The notes: a model not told the origin generated them from the letters alone. 64,000 nt of DNA from an uncultured Verrucomicrobia subdivision 3 bacterium (GCA_903922735.1 CAIXUZ010000060.1:124001-188000); one strand, 5' to 3'; numbered from the stretch's first letter, positions 37,903-48,229 are shown. Made by a program: numbers and translations.

Positions 37903-39395
37903 TGCGCACCTCCGCCCAGCAACCGCGCGAACAGCGGCGATTTGAAACAAGGTTCAATCCAATTCATGAGCAAGCCGGGAAAAAGGCCGATGATCAGCGA
38001 TGCGCCGATGAGCATCACCGCACCGAAGCGTTCGGGAACGGAAATCGGTTCCAGCGGGTGATCGTGGTCGGCCGGCGCCCGCGGCACATCCGAATAAAAT
38101 CCCTTTTGCACCGCGCGCAGCGTGTAGGCCACACCAACGAGAATGCCGACACCGGCCAGAATCGTCATTTTCGGGAACACCGCCCACGCGCCCATGAGCA
38201 CCTGCAATTCGGCGATGAAGCCGCTGAAGCCGGGCAGCCCCATCGAGGCGACGCCGGCAATCACAAAGGTCACCCCCGCGAACGGCAGCGATTTGCCGAC
38301 ATTCATTTTTTCGAGGTCATTGAAGTCGCGGGTGTGGGTACGGTCATAGACCATGCGACCCACCACGCCGAACAGCAGCCCGGCGATGATGCCGTGCGAA
38401 AACATCTGCAACACCGCGCCGTCGAGGCCGATGGTGTTGAGGGTCGCCAAACCGAGCAGGACAAAGCCCATGTGGCTCACGCTGGAGTAGCCGATGACGA
38501 ACTTGAAGTCGCGCTGCACCAGCGCCACCCCTGCCCCATAGACAATGCCGGCGACCGCGAGCGCGGCGATGGCCCATTGCCATTCACGCACGCCTTCGGG
38601 AAACATGAGCATCGCCACGCGCAGGCAGCCGTAAGCGCCGAGTTTCATCACCACCCCGGCGAGCAACATGGAACCGGCGGTCGGCGCGGCGACGTGACCC
38701 GTCGGCGCCCAGGTATGGAAGGGCCACATGCCGGCGAGAATCGCAAACCCGATGAACACCAGCGGAAACACCCAGTGCTGGAAGCCGAGGGAAAAATGCA
38801 CGCGGGACAGCTCAATCAAATCGAGCGAAGCATGGCCGAGCTGACCTTTCGCCACGACCCAAGCGGCAATCATGCCGATGAGCACCAGATGGCTGCCGAC
38901 GAACGAATACAACGCCAGCTTCATCGCACCGTATTCTTTGCGCGTGCTACCCCAACGGGCGATGAGGAAGTATTTGGGGATGATCGTCAGTTCATAGAAC
39001 ACGAAGAGCAGCAGCAAATCGAAGCTCAAGAACACGCCATAAACCCCACCGATGAGGGTGAGGTAGAAGGCGAAAAACTCCTTCGTCCGCTTCTCAATAT
39101 TCCATGAAAATAAAATTCCGGAAACAGCCGCCAGCCCGGTCAGAACCACGAGCACCAAGCTGATGCCGTCCGCCGCGAGATAATAGTTCGCGCCGATGGC
39201 GGGAATCCAACTGACTTTGACGATCGTGGTGACATCGCCGGGATTGGCCTGCTGGATGGCGCCGACAAATGCCACGACACAACCGGCGATGGCGGTGAGC
39301 AAGGCGACGATGCGGGCGGCGCGCGCGTTCTCGCGCGGCAGGAGCATCAGCACCAGCACCCCGATAAAAGTTATGTAAATGGTCCAGGCCAGCAT
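37899..39395 (-). CDS. nuoM: NADH-quinone oxidoreductase subunit M (second copy)
   Basis: A 498-residue antiporter-like subunit. It has the conserved Glu in FVFYELTIIPKYFLIARWGS near residue 133, and the Lys-containing helices in AGMWPFHTWAPTGHVAAPTAGSMLL. It is clearly NuoM/NdhD-like, not NuoL or NuoN. It follows another NuoM-type subunit by one base in the same direction, and the two differ substantially (this copy has EYGAMKLALYSFVGSHL where the other has GPAAMQFFIYTMVGSVA). One copy is expected in ordinary Complex I. It is translated in overlap with nuoN. Confidence 0.93.
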   Translation of the reverse strand: MLAWTIYITFIGVLVLMLLPRENARAARIVALLTAIAGCVVAFVGAIQQANPGDVTTIVKVSWIPAIGANYYLAADGISLVLVVLTGLAAVSGILFSWNIEKRTKEFFAFYLTLIGGVYGVFLSFDLLLLFVFYELTIIPKYFLIARWGSTRKEYGAMKLALYSFVGSHLVLIGMIAAWVVAKGQLGHASLDLIELSRVHFSLGFQHWVFPLVFIGFAILAGMWPFHTWAPTGHVAAPTAGSMLLAGVVMKLGAYGCLRVAMLMFPEGVREWQWAIAALAVAGIVYGAGVALVQRDFKFVIGYSSVSHMGFVLLGLATLNTIGLDGAVLQMFSHGIIAGLLFGVVGRMVYDRTHTRDFNDLEKMNVGKSLPFAGVTFVIAGVASMGLPGFSGFIAELQVLMGAWAVFPKMTILAGVGILVGVAYTLRAVQKGFYSDVPRAPADHDHPLEPISVPERFGAVMLIGASLIIGLFPGLLMNWIEPCFKSPLFARLLGGGAQ

Positions 39396-39396
39396 T

Positions 39397-40932
39397 TTAG
39401 AAATTCAGTTGTTGCACCAGTTTCACGACGGTGGCGTCAACCACGCCCAAAATAAATTGCGGCCAGATGCCCAGCACGAACATCAGCGCGATGCCGGGCA
39501 GGACCAGCAGGCGCTCCGCCGTCGTCAGGTCGGGCAGCTTCGCCCAGCGCTCGTTCAGCGGGCCGCAGAAAACGCGCTGGATGAGCGTGAGCAGGAAAAT
39601 CGCCGTGACCAGAATACCAATGGTGGAAATCGCCGCGGCCCACGGCGCGAGCGGGAACACGCCCTTGAAAATGAGGAATTCGCCAACGAACCCGTTCAGT
39701 CCCGGCAGGCCGAGCGATGAGAACAGCGAGATGCCCATCAAGCCGGTGAACACGGGGATGACTTTGCGGATGCCACCGAAATCATCGAGTCCGCGCAGGC
39801 CGCCGGTGCGTTTTTCGAGGAGCGACAGGAACAGGAACAGCGCCGACGCCGTGAGGCCATGGTTAAACATCTGCAACAGCGCGCCGTCCAGCGCGGCGGC
39901 TTTCTGAAGATCGGAATGGTTCACGCCGGTGACCACGGCAGTCGCCGCGAACATCGCCAGCAGACAGTAACCCAGGTGGTTGATGGAAGAGTAGGCGAGC
40001 ATCCGCTTCAAATCCTTTTGCGCGAACGCGGCGCAAGCCGAGAGGACGATGGTCGCCACCGCCAGCCAGAGCAGCGGCGTCAGCACCTGCCGGATTTGGT
40101 CGGGGAATATCGGCAGCAGAATCCGCAGAAAACCATAGACGCCCATCTTGGACATGACCCCGGTCAGCAACATCGTCACCGGGCTGGGCGCCTCGGAATA
40201 CGCGGCTGGCAACCAAGTGTGGAACGGAATCACCGGCACCTTCACCGCGAAGCCGAGAAACGCGCCGAAGAAAACGATCAAGGCGATGTTCTTCCAGCCA
40301 AAGGCCGCTTGCAGCTTGCTAGTAAGCACCCCGCTCTTCGCCAGGCCGGCGAGTTCGATGAAATCAAAGCTGCCCGTTGCCAGCCGGATAGCCAGGAAAC
40401 TCAACAGCAACGCCACACTGCCGACCATCGTGTAGATGAAAAATTGCATCGCCGCCGGGCCGCGCTTGGGGCCGCCCCAAAGCTTGATCAGGAAAAACGC
40501 GGGGATCAGGCCGAGTTCCCAGAACATGAACCAATGGAAAAAGTTCAGCGCGGTGAACGTGCCGAACAGGCCCGCCTGCAACCACAGCACCAGCGCATGA
40601 AACACGTGCGGACGGTCTTCGACGTTCCACGAGGCGAGAATCGCCAGCGGCGTGACAATGGCCGTGAGCAAGACCATCAGCAAACCGAGACCGTCCACGC
40701 CGAGGAAGTATTGGATGCCGAGCGTGGGCACCCAGTCAAATTTTTCGACGAATTGCAGTCCGCCGTTTTTGGCATCGAAATGCAACCACATACAGATCGC
40801 ACCCCCCAGCGACAAAAGGCTGGAGGTCAGCGCGAGGTTGCGAACAAAATTTTTGCGTTCCGAGCCAAGACCGGCGACTACGAGGCCGCCGAGGAACGGG
40901 ACGAGAGTGAGAATGGTCAGCCAGTGGTTCAT
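39397..40932 (-). CDS. nuoM: NADH-quinone oxidoreductase subunit M (first copy)
   Basis: A 511-residue antiporter-like subunit starting MNHWLTILTLVPFLGG. The conserved Glu is in FMFWELGLIPAFFLIKLWGG near residue 137, and AVKVPVIPFHTWLPAAYSEAPSP is the conserved Lys/His helix segment. The start at 40932 overlaps the nuoL stop by 4 bp (ATGA). The longer frame to 41061 is antisense-like Arg-rich sequence overlapping nuoL and is rejected. Together with the next gene it makes two NuoM-type modules in a single operon, a configuration proposed elsewhere to add a pumping module. Confidence 0.93.
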   Translation of the reverse strand: MNHWLTILTLVPFLGGLVVAGLGSERKNFVRNLALTSSLLSLGGAICMWLHFDAKNGGLQFVEKFDWVPTLGIQYFLGVDGLGLLMVLLTAIVTPLAILASWNVEDRPHVFHALVLWLQAGLFGTFTALNFFHWFMFWELGLIPAFFLIKLWGGPKRGPAAMQFFIYTMVGSVALLLSFLAIRLATGSFDFIELAGLAKSGVLTSKLQAAFGWKNIALIVFFGAFLGFAVKVPVIPFHTWLPAAYSEAPSPVTMLLTGVMSKMGVYGFLRILLPIFPDQIRQVLTPLLWLAVATIVLSACAAFAQKDLKRMLAYSSINHLGYCLLAMFAATAVVTGVNHSDLQKAAALDGALLQMFNHGLTASALFLFLSLLEKRTGGLRGLDDFGGIRKVIPVFTGLMGISLFSSLGLPGLNGFVGEFLIFKGVFPLAPWAAAISTIGILVTAIFLLTLIQRVFCGPLNERWAKLPDLTTAERLLVLPGIALMFVLGIWPQFILGVVDATVVKLVQQLNF

Positions 40933-43061
40933 GCTTTGCGCCCCCAGATTAGGAACAGGATCAACATCACCAGCGCGACGCCGATGATGCGGAGGTAGGT
41001 TTGCACGCGTCCGGCGTGCAGTTTGGATAGGAAGCCGCCGCCGCCGCGGATGGAATCGCACCCAGCATCAAAGCCGAGGTTCACGAAATATTCATCCGTC
41101 AGACGATAGAGCCAAGCAAAGCCAAGCGTGAGATAACTGACGACCAGCACCGCGCCGCCGAATATCCATTTATCCGCGAAATCACAAAACCATGCCGCAA
41201 AGGCGTTGAAGCGGATGACCGTGACCTCGTAGAGCTCATCAATGTAATACTTGTTTTGCAGTACCTTGAAGATGACCGGTTGAAACGCCTCCAGAACGTC
41301 CGGCTCATCAGCCGTGTGGCGCTGGCGTTTGCCGTAAAGCCAGACGCCGAGGCCAAGGCCGGTGAACACGATCAGCGAGGAAGAAACCATCAAGATCAGC
41401 GTGCCGCTTTCGGTGAGCTTGCCCAGGTTAAATTCAACATGATGGCCGTTGAGATACGTTTCAAACCACGGCCAGGCGGGGGTGCCGATGACGCCCAATA
41501 AAATGGCGAACCCCGCGAGGATGACGAGAGGGACGGTCATGACAGCGGGGCTTTCGTGAGGGTCGTGGCCAGGGGAGGAAGAATGAGAGTGCGCGGAGTG
41601 ACCCTGAGATGATTCTTCCTGATGACCACGATAACTGCCGAAGAAAACCATCGCCACCTGACGGGTCATGTAAAACGCCGTGAACAGCGCACCGGCGCAG
41701 CCAAGATAAAATGGAATCTGCGACACCGACCAGCCATGCGCGGCATGCAGGATTTCGTCCTTGCTCCAGAAACCAGAAAAGAACAGCGGAAAACCCGCGA
41801 GCGCCAGCATGCCGACGGCATAAACGGCAAAGGTGATGGGCATGTATTTTTTGATGCCGCCCATCTTGCGGATGTCCTGTTCCTCATGGCAGCCATGAAT
41901 CACGGACGCGGAACCGAGGAACAACAACGCTTTGAAGAATGCGTGGGTAATCAAGTGGAACATGCCCACCGCCACGCCGCCGACGCCGAGCCCCATCATC
42001 ATGTAGCCGAGCTGCGACACGGTGGAGTAAGCGAGGATGCGCTTGATGTCGTTCTGGGCCACCGCGATGCTCGCAGCGAAAATCGCGGTCAGCGCGCCAA
42101 TCCAAGTGACGACTTGAAGCGCAATCGTTTGATTATTGAAAAACACATGTGCCCCGGTATGTTCACCATAGATTAAGTTAGCAGACATCAGCGGATAAAC
42201 GCGGGCAACGAGGAACACACCGGCGGCTACCATCGTGGCCGCGTGGATCAAAGCGGAGACGGGCGTCGGGCCTTCCATCGCGTCCGGCAACCAGACGTGC
42301 AGCGGCAGCTGGCCGGATTTACCAACCGCACCGAGGAAAATCAACAGGCCAATGGCCGTGGAAACCGCCATGCCCCAGATCGTCGTATGCGTGAGCATCT
42401 GGGCCAACGCGCCGGATTCGAGGCAGCCCTTGCCGCCGTCGTAAAAATTCAGCGTGCCGGTCTCGGCATAGAGCCAGACCATACCGATAAGCAGGCCGAG
42501 GTCGCCAATGCGCGTGGTGATGAAGGCTTTCTTCGCTGCCGCCGCCGCGCTGGGCTTATGATACCAGAAACCGATGAGCAAATAGCTGGTCAGACCGACG
42601 ATTTCCCACGAGATGAACAGCAGCAGGAGATTGTTGGCGATGACCACGCCGAGCATCCCGGAGGCGAACAGCGCAAGGAAACAGAAGAACCGCATGAAGT
42701 TCACATCATGCGCCATGTAGCCGACGCTGAAGATGAAAATCAACATACCCACGAACGTCACCATCATGAGCATGATGGCCGTGAGCGGATCAAGCACCCA
42801 ACCAAGCTGGAGCCAATTATCAGCACCACCAAATTGAAGCCAGTTAAAGCTGAAGACTTCGCGGAAGGCTTCATGGCCCGCGCCATGATGACCGAGCGTG
42901 GCGGCAAACGCGCAGAGCGAGAGCAGGAAGCCGACGGCCATGGAGCCAATGGCCAGCGACGCCGCCAGCTTGCGTTTCGGCTGCTTATTGACGGAGATGA
43001 TGCCCGCCGCAACCAACGGCAGCGCGGGAATCAGCCAGAGATTTTTGACGATCCAGATCAT
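40929..43061 (-). CDS. nuoL: NADH-quinone oxidoreductase subunit L
   Basis: A 710-residue antiporter-like subunit, about 100 residues longer than the E. coli protein. NNLLLLFISWEIVGLTSYLLIGFWYHKPSA carries the conserved Glu near residue 145, and AVGKSGQLPLHVWLPDAMEGPTPVSALIHAATMV carries the Lys. A His/Ser-rich loop (HSAHSHSSSPGHDPH) lies near residue 480. The last 130 residues include the lateral amphipathic-helix region (NKYYIDELYEVTVIRFNAF) and a terminal helix. The NuoK stop overlaps its start by 4 bp. Confidence 0.97.
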   Translation of the reverse strand: MIWIVKNLWLIPALPLVAAGIISVNKQPKRKLAASLAIGSMAVGFLLSLCAFAATLGHHGAGHEAFREVFSFNWLQFGGADNWLQLGWVLDPLTAIMLMMVTFVGMLIFIFSVGYMAHDVNFMRFFCFLALFASGMLGVVIANNLLLLFISWEIVGLTSYLLIGFWYHKPSAAAAAKKAFITTRIGDLGLLIGMVWLYAETGTLNFYDGGKGCLESGALAQMLTHTTIWGMAVSTAIGLLIFLGAVGKSGQLPLHVWLPDAMEGPTPVSALIHAATMVAAGVFLVARVYPLMSANLIYGEHTGAHVFFNNQTIALQVVTWIGALTAIFAASIAVAQNDIKRILAYSTVSQLGYMMMGLGVGGVAVGMFHLITHAFFKALLFLGSASVIHGCHEEQDIRKMGGIKKYMPITFAVYAVGMLALAGFPLFFSGFWSKDEILHAAHGWSVSQIPFYLGCAGALFTAFYMTRQVAMVFFGSYRGHQEESSQGHSAHSHSSSPGHDPHESPAVMTVPLVILAGFAILLGVIGTPAWPWFETYLNGHHVEFNLGKLTESGTLILMVSSSLIVFTGLGLGVWLYGKRQRHTADEPDVLEAFQPVIFKVLQNKYYIDELYEVTVIRFNAFAAWFCDFADKWIFGGAVLVVSYLTLGFAWLYRLTDEYFVNLGFDAGCDSIRGGGGFLSKLHAGRVQTYLRIIGVALVMLILFLIWGRKA

Positions 43062-43369
43062 CCTTTCAAATCCTTCACTTCATCCAGGTTGGAGGTTTTG
43101 TAATGCCGGTAAATGGCGATGACGAGCGCGAGGCCCACCGCCGCTTCCGCCGCCGCAATGGCGATGGAAAAAATCACAAACATCACGCCGGTCAGCGCCT
43201 CGGGATGCGCGCCGTAGCGCCAGAAGGCGATAAAATTCAGGTTCGCGGCATTCAGCATCAGCTCGATGCCGACGAGCGCGAGAATGGCGTGACGGCGCGT
43301 GACGGCACCGGCAAAACCGATGGCGAAGAGCAGCGCGGAAACGAGCAGGCAAATTTGCAGCGGGGTCAT
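43058..43369 (-). CDS. nuoK: NADH-quinone oxidoreductase subunit K
   Basis: A 103-residue subunit with three membrane helices. It has the conserved glutamates in IELMLNAANLNF (residues about 35-46) and AAEAAVGLALVIAIYRHY near residue 72, which line the proton path. Length and sequence are standard. Its start overlaps the nuoJ stop by 4 bp and its stop overlaps the nuoL start by 4 bp, a tightly coupled stretch of the operon. Confidence 0.96.
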   Translation of the reverse strand: MTPLQICLLVSALLFAIGFAGAVTRRHAILALVGIELMLNAANLNFIAFWRYGAHPEALTGVMFVIFSIAIAAAEAAVGLALVIAIYRHYKTSNLDEVKDLKG

Positions 43370-43884
43370 GTCTTCCTCCCGGAGTGGTCCGTTTTGGACG
43401 GTTCTTTCAAAGCGATGATGACCGCGCCGATCATCGCCGCCGTGAGCAGCAGGCCGATGATTTCGAGCGGCAAAACGTATTTATTCATCAGCGCCTCGCC
43501 GATATTCTTGACGGTGGTTTGGGGCGCGGCAGAAACGGTTTTCGGCAACGCAGAACTGCTGAGCACCGCCCAGCCGAGCAGGGTGAAAACGGCGGCGGAA
43601 ACGGCGATGCCATAAAACCAGCCCGGCGCCAGCACGGCTTCGTTCGGCGTATCGCCGCTGCGCGTAAGCAAGATCGCAAACACGATGAGAATCGCAATGG
43701 CGCCGACATAAACGAGGATTTGTGCGAAGCCGACGAACTGCGCGTCGAGCAGCAGATACATCGCCGCCAGACCGGCGAATGACACCACGAACGCCAGCGA
43801 ACAGTGAACGAGGTTACGCAGGCTCATGGCCGCCGCCGCGGCGAACAGCGTCACAAAAGCAATGATGAGGAAAGGCAATGACAT
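43366..43884 (-). CDS. nuoJ: NADH-quinone oxidoreductase subunit J
   Basis: A 172-residue membrane subunit with five helices. SLRNLVHCSLAFVVSFAGLAAMYLLLDAQFVGFAQILVYVGAIA in the first half holds the conserved helix with a pi-bulge region (QILVYVGAIAIL) seen in NuoJ. It ends with a polar tail, KEPSKTDHSGRKT. It lies 3 bp after nuoH and overlaps nuoK by 4 bp. Confidence 0.95.
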   Translation of the reverse strand: MSLPFLIIAFVTLFAAAAAMSLRNLVHCSLAFVVSFAGLAAMYLLLDAQFVGFAQILVYVGAIAILIVFAILLTRSGDTPNEAVLAPGWFYGIAVSAAVFTLLGWAVLSSSALPKTVSAAPQTTVKNIGEALMNKYVLPLEIIGLLLTAAMIGAVIIALKEPSKTDHSGRKT

Positions 43885-43887
43885 GAT

Positions 43888-45084
43888 TTATTCAGCGTAG
43901 CGATAAGTGCGTTTGCCGAGTTTTTGATGCTGCATCAGGCCGCGACCGAGCACGATATACGCGCCAAAAATGATGGCGGCGCAGACCAGCCAGCGCTGCC
44001 AGTCAGAACCCATGAAATGCCAGATGCCGGCGACCACGATGTTGATAAGCGCGAGGGGCAGCATGAGTTTCCAGGCGAGATTCATCAGCTGATCCATGCG
44101 CAAGCGCGGCAGCGTGGCGCGAATCCAGATGAAGACAAAAACGATGGCGATCATCTTGGTCACGAACCAGACGTAGGACGGAATCCAGGTCAGGAAGGAG
44201 ACCGGCGAAGTCCAGCCGCCGAGGAAGAGCGTGATGCCGAGGCCGATGATGGCGAACATGCCCAGGTATTCACCGAGGAAAAACAGGGCAAATTTGAAGC
44301 CGGAATATTCGGTGAAATAGCCCGCGATGATCTCGGATTCCGCTTCCGGCAAATCGAACGGGGAGCGATTGGATTCGGCGAGCGACGCGATGAAAAACAG
44401 GATGCAACCGACCAAGCCCCACGGCGTGAACACATACCAGTGCGCGATGCCGAAGGAGTAATGATTTTGCGCGGCGACGATATCCACCAGCTTGAGCGAG
44501 CCGACAATCATCACCACGGTCACGGCGGATAGGATGAGCGGGATTTCGTAACTGACCATCTGCGCAATCGCGCGCATCGCGCCGAGCAGCGAATATTTAT
44601 TGCGGCTCGACCAGCCGGCCATGAACACGGAAATCTCCACCGCGCCGCCGACGGCAAAAAAGAACAGCAAGCCGGCGTCGAAATCAGCCACGGTCATGTT
44701 GCGCCCGAACGGCAGCACGGCGTAGGCGAGCAGCACGGGAATGAGCATCACGATGGGCGCGAGAAAATGAACCACCTTGTCCGCCGCGCGCGGCACGATA
44801 TCTTCCTTGGTCAACGATTTGATGCCGTCGGGAATGAACTGGCCGAAGCCGCAGAGACGGATTTTGGTAAACGGAATACCTACACGGTTGGGGCCGTAGC
44901 GGTTCTGGATGCGGCCGATGCCCTTGCGCTCAAAAATCGTGACGATGGCGAAGATGCCCGGAAAAACCGCCAGAATCAGCGTGACGGAAAGCACCGCGGA
45001 CACCAGCGGCTGCAGGGCTTCAGGAACGTAGCCCAACACCAGGTGCTTCAGCGTCACAAAAATTTGATCGATTTTTTCGAACAT
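43888..45084 (-). CDS. nuoH: NADH-quinone oxidoreductase subunit H
   Basis: A 398-residue membrane subunit that forms much of the quinone-binding cavity. FERKGIGRIQNRYGPNRVG near residue 50, AEANRSPFDLPEAESE-type sequence (here LAESNRSPFDLPEAESEI) near 235, and IRATLPRLRMDQLMNLAWK near 335 are NuoH signatures. It follows nuoI here, the reverse of the usual H-I order. The 25-bp gap between the two is small enough for co-transcription. Confidence 0.96.
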   Translation of the reverse strand: MFEKIDQIFVTLKHLVLGYVPEALQPLVSAVLSVTLILAVFPGIFAIVTIFERKGIGRIQNRYGPNRVGIPFTKIRLCGFGQFIPDGIKSLTKEDIVPRAADKVVHFLAPIVMLIPVLLAYAVLPFGRNMTVADFDAGLLFFFAVGGAVEISVFMAGWSSRNKYSLLGAMRAIAQMVSYEIPLILSAVTVVMIVGSLKLVDIVAAQNHYSFGIAHWYVFTPWGLVGCILFFIASLAESNRSPFDLPEAESEIIAGYFTEYSGFKFALFFLGEYLGMFAIIGLGITLFLGGWTSPVSFLTWIPSYVWFVTKMIAIVFVFIWIRATLPRLRMDQLMNLAWKLMLPLALINIVVAGIWHFMGSDWQRWLVCAAIIFGAYIVLGRGLMQHQKLGKRTYRYAE

Positions 45085-45109
45085 TTTCTTTCAGATTTTC
45101 AAATTCGAT

Positions 45110-45754
45110 TTACGCGGCAGCCGGCGGCAGCGTTGTCGGGGCCGGAGCGGCGGCAGCGGCAGCGGCGGCTTTCGCTTTGGCCTCAGCTTCCGCCTTGGCT
45201 TTTTCCGCAGCCGCTTTGGCCTTGGCCTCGGCCTTGGCTTTTTCCCCGGCAATCACAGCATCGGAATCCTTTGCGTCCTGCGCATGAACCCGGTGATAGT
45301 GCGAGTTGGGCTTGGCCAAGTCCTGCTTGTGCAACAGCAAGGCTCCGAAGCGGTCATCCGTGCTCAACTCAAATTCGGTGTCCATCTTGATGGATTCAAA
45401 CGGGCAGACTTCCACGCAGATGGAACAGCTCATGCAGACGGAAATATCAATGTCAAACGTGAGCGGATAGAGCTGCGGCTGGCCCTTGTAATCCGGCTTC
45501 TTGTCCTTGCTCTTGACGATGTAAATGCACTGCGGCGGGCATTCCTTCTCGCAAATCTGACAGGCGACGCAACGCAATCCCTTTTCGGCGTCATCACCAT
45601 CATAGACGAGGAACGGGAACTGTCGGGTGTTTTCCTTCGGCACCAGACGTTCCTCGGGATATTGCACAGTGGTGAGCCTTTCCTTCGAGACGTAGCTCCC
45701 GAAGAAATTTTTGGCGGTAACCGCCATGCCTTTGATGATTTGCTCGCCTAACAT
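45110..45754 (-). CDS. nuoI: NADH-quinone oxidoreductase subunit I with Ala/Lys-rich tail
   Basis: A 214-residue iron-sulfur subunit of the Q module. Two [4Fe-4S] motifs are intact: CVACQICEKECP near residue 62 and CMSCSICVEVCP near residue 103. After residue about 165 the protein continues into an unusual tail composed almost entirely of Ala, Lys and Glu with a Pro/Thr end, about 45 residues long, absent from typical NuoI. The tail may be a charged helix or an assembly linker. The gene lies between nuoD (22 bp) and nuoH (25 bp). Confidence 0.95.
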   Translation of the reverse strand: MLGEQIIKGMAVTAKNFFGSYVSKERLTTVQYPEERLVPKENTRQFPFLVYDGDDAEKGLRCVACQICEKECPPQCIYIVKSKDKKPDYKGQPQLYPLTFDIDISVCMSCSICVEVCPFESIKMDTEFELSTDDRFGALLLHKQDLAKPNSHYHRVHAQDAKDSDAVIAGEKAKAEAKAKAAAEKAKAEAEAKAKAAAAAAAAPAPTTLPPAAA

Positions 45755-45776
45755 GGTTGCTCCATCAAATCGGTTT

Positions 45777-46949
45777 TCATCGGTCCACCTCGCCCAAAAC
45801 GATGTCCACGCTGCCGAGGATCACCACGGCGTCGGAAATTTTATGACCAAGACACATGTCCTCCAAAATCGTCAGATTGATGAAGCTCGGCGGGCGCACA
45901 CGGTAGCGATACGGATTCGGCGAACCGTCGCTGATGAGGTAAAAGCCGAGTTCGCCCTTCGGGCCTTCCACGCGACCGTAGACTTCGCCGGCTTTGGGAC
46001 GGAAGCCGCGCAGCTTGGCCTTCGGATCCATGACGGGGCCGGCGGGAATCTCCGCCAACGCCCGGGTCAAAATCTTGATGCTCTCGCGCATTTCCAGGAC
46101 GCGCACCATGTAGCGATCGTAAATATCGCCGTGTTCGCCGACCGGCACCTTGAAATCGAAGCGGCTGTAAATGCCGTATTTGTCCACTTTACGCAGGTCG
46201 TAGTTCACGCCGGCGGCGCGGAGCATCGGGCCGGTGATGGACGCGCTGATCGCCAAAGCCTTCGGCATCACACCGACAAATTGCGTGCGGGCGAGGAGAA
46301 TTTCATTCTCGGTCAGGAACGTCTCAAATTCATCGAGAAATTTGCCGTAGTCGCCGACCACTTTCTTCGCCTGCGCCAGCCATTCATCCGACACGTCCAC
46401 GCGAACGCCACCGAAGCGCATGTAATTGCACATCATACGCGCGCCGCTGACGGACTCAAAGAGGTCGAGAATTTTTTCACGTTCGCGGAAGGCATACATC
46501 ATCGGCGTGCCGAGCGCGCCCATGTCCTGCACGAAAAAGCCGATGAGACAGGTGTGATTCTGGAGCCGCGTGAGCTCCGCCATGATGACGCGGATGTATT
46601 CGGCGCGCTCCGGAACCGCAAGGCCGGCCAGCTTCTCGACAGTGAGCGCGTAGGCCCAGTTGTTCGTCATCGAGCACAGATAATCCAGCCGGTCCGTGTA
46701 GGGCATCGAGGAGAGATAGGAAATATTCTCGCCGATTTTCTCGTGGTTGCGGTGCAGGTAGCCGAACACCGGCTTCAACTTAACCACAGTTTCGCCATCG
46801 AGCACCACATCCATGCGGAACACGCCATGCGTGGACGGGTGATGCGGCCCCATCGAAATTTCCAGCAGCTCGCCGATGGGAGAACCGCTCTCATCCACTT
46901 TCGGAACGACCTCGTAACTCTTCGGCGGCAGGGCGGCAAAGGTATTCAC
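45777..46949 (-). CDS. nuoD: NADH-quinone oxidoreductase subunit D (49-kDa type)
   Basis: A 390-residue subunit that carries part of the quinone site. [21 protein letters not shown] near residue 32 has the quinone-proximal His residues, followed by [16 protein letters not shown] and the conserved Tyr/Arg set in [17 protein letters not shown] and the C-terminal [11 protein letters not shown] with its conserved end are intact. It is separate from NuoC (not fused), with a 4-bp overlap. It runs directly into nuoI; there is no nuoE, F or G between. Confidence 0.97.
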   Translation of the reverse strand: MNTFAALPPKSYEVVPKVDESGSPIGELLEISMGPHHPSTHGVFRMDVVLDGETVVKLKPVFGYLHRNHEKIGENISYLSSMPYTDRLDYLCSMTNNWAYALTVEKLAGLAVPERAEYIRVIMAELTRLQNHTCLIGFFVQDMGALGTPMMYAFREREKILDLFESVSGARMMCNYMRFGGVRVDVSDEWLAQAKKVVGDYGKFLDEFETFLTENEILLARTQFVGVMPKALAISASITGPMLRAAGVNYDLRKVDKYGIYSRFDFKVPVGEHGDIYDRYMVRVLEMRESIKILTRALAEIPAGPVMDPKAKLRGFRPKAGEVYGRVEGPKGELGFYLISDGSPNPYRYRVRPPSFINLTILEDMCLGHKISDAVVILGSVDIVLGEVDR

Positions 46950-47605
46950 GCTTTCACCTCCGCTTTCACTTCAGGCCGGGGCTCGGCGGGATAATGTTTT
47001 TTGGCCTCCGTCAAAACTTCGTCGTGCGGGGTCGGCTCATATTCAAAATCATCCGGGGCGACGTAATCTTTCCGCATCGGAAAACCTTCAAACTCGTCCC
47101 ACATCAAAATGCGGCGGAGATCGGGATGGCCGTCGAAAATAACGCCGTATAAATCAAAAATCTCGCGCTCCTGGAATTCGGCACCGCGCCAGAGCGGCGT
47201 GAGCGAGGGCAAATGCGTCTTGTCGGCGCGATTTTCCGTGCGGAGCTTCAGAACCACCGGGCCGTGTTTCAGCTCCATCGAGTAAAGATGATAAACGACT
47301 TCGAGATGACCAGAGCGCAGCGTCTCGATGGTTTCCTCGACTTCTTTTTCCACGCCCTCAACGAGCATCTTCTTTTTGACCTTGGTTTTAATCTTCGCCT
47401 CCGGCCAGTCAACGCCAGTGACATTGGAGCAGTAATCCAGCTTTAACTGCGCGTCGTCGCGGAGAAACTTTGCCACGTCAAACGCGCGGCCGGCTTCCAC
47501 CAGCAGTGCGCGCTCGCCCAACGGACATTCGTTCGGGAGAATGTCCAACTTGACCGGCGGCACCGATTTTTCTATGCGCGCCTTGATTTGTTCGAGAGTT
47601 TCCAC
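46946..47605 (-). CDS. nuoC: NADH-quinone oxidoreductase subunit C (30-kDa type)
   Basis: A 219-residue subunit. The conserved C-terminal block [36 protein letters not shown] is the NuoC signature. It has a charged insertion of about 25 residues in the first half ([21 protein letters not shown]) not present in E. coli, and a variable Glu/Lys end. It overlaps nuoD by 4 bp and follows nuoB by 3 bp. Confidence 0.95.
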   Translation of the reverse strand: METLEQIKARIEKSVPPVKLDILPNECPLGERALLVEAGRAFDVAKFLRDDAQLKLDYCSNVTGVDWPEAKIKTKVKKKMLVEGVEKEVEETIETLRSGHLEVVYHLYSMELKHGPVVLKLRTENRADKTHLPSLTPLWRGAEFQEREIFDLYGVIFDGHPDLRRILMWDEFEGFPMRKDYVAPDDFEYEPTPHDEVLTEAKKHYPAEPRPEVKAEVKA

Positions 47606-47608
47606 GGT

Positions 47609-48220
47609 TTAACGCTTGATCGCCGGCGGCTGCCAGAGGGCGGGGTTGTTCGGCGGTTCCAGATCGTGTTTGCCATAGACCGGCACCGGGTAGGCGCCTT
47701 CGATTTCGGCATTCAAATGACGCGGACGATCCGGTCCGGTAAGCTTCTGGTTCAAAATCTTCTCCTGCAACGTCATGATCGCATGCAGCAGGGCTTCGGG
47801 CCGCGGCGGACAGCCGGGAATGGCCACATCCACCGGGATATAGCGGTCCACGCCTTTCAGGACATTGTAGCCCTGCTTGAACGGCCCGCCGGAAATCGCG
47901 CACGCGCCCATGGCAATGACGTATTTCGGCTCCGGCATTTGGTTGTAAAGGCGCACGACGAGCGGCGCCATTTTCTTCGTGACCGTGCCGGCGACAATCA
48001 TCAAATCCGCCTGCCGGGGAGACGGGCGAAACACTTCCGCACCGAACCGGGCGAGGTCAAACCGAGCCATGGAAGCCGCCATCATCTCGATGGCGCAGCA
48101 GGCGAGGCCAAATGTCAGCGGCCACACGGAATTCGCGCGACCCCAATTATACAGCTCCTGCAGGGACGTCACATAGACGCCCTGCTTCTGCAATTCATTC
48201 TTTAGGCCGGCTTCAATCAT
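47609..48220 (-). CDS. nuoB: NADH-quinone oxidoreductase subunit B
   Basis: A 203-residue subunit with the terminal N2 cluster. The ligands are the tandem CC in [14 protein letters not shown] near residue 40, C in [14 protein letters not shown] near residue 105 and C in [16 protein letters not shown] near 135. These spacings match functional NuoB. It lies 9 bp after nuoA. The C-terminus of about 40 residues is proline-rich and divergent. Confidence 0.97.
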   Translation of the reverse strand: MIEAGLKNELQKQGVYVTSLQELYNWGRANSVWPLTFGLACCAIEMMAASMARFDLARFGAEVFRPSPRQADLMIVAGTVTKKMAPLVVRLYNQMPEPKYVIAMGACAISGGPFKQGYNVLKGVDRYIPVDVAIPGCPPRPEALLHAIMTLQEKILNQKLTGPDRPRHLNAEIEGAYPVPVYGKHDLEPPNNPALWQPPAIKR

Positions 48221-48229
48221 GGGAAAATA

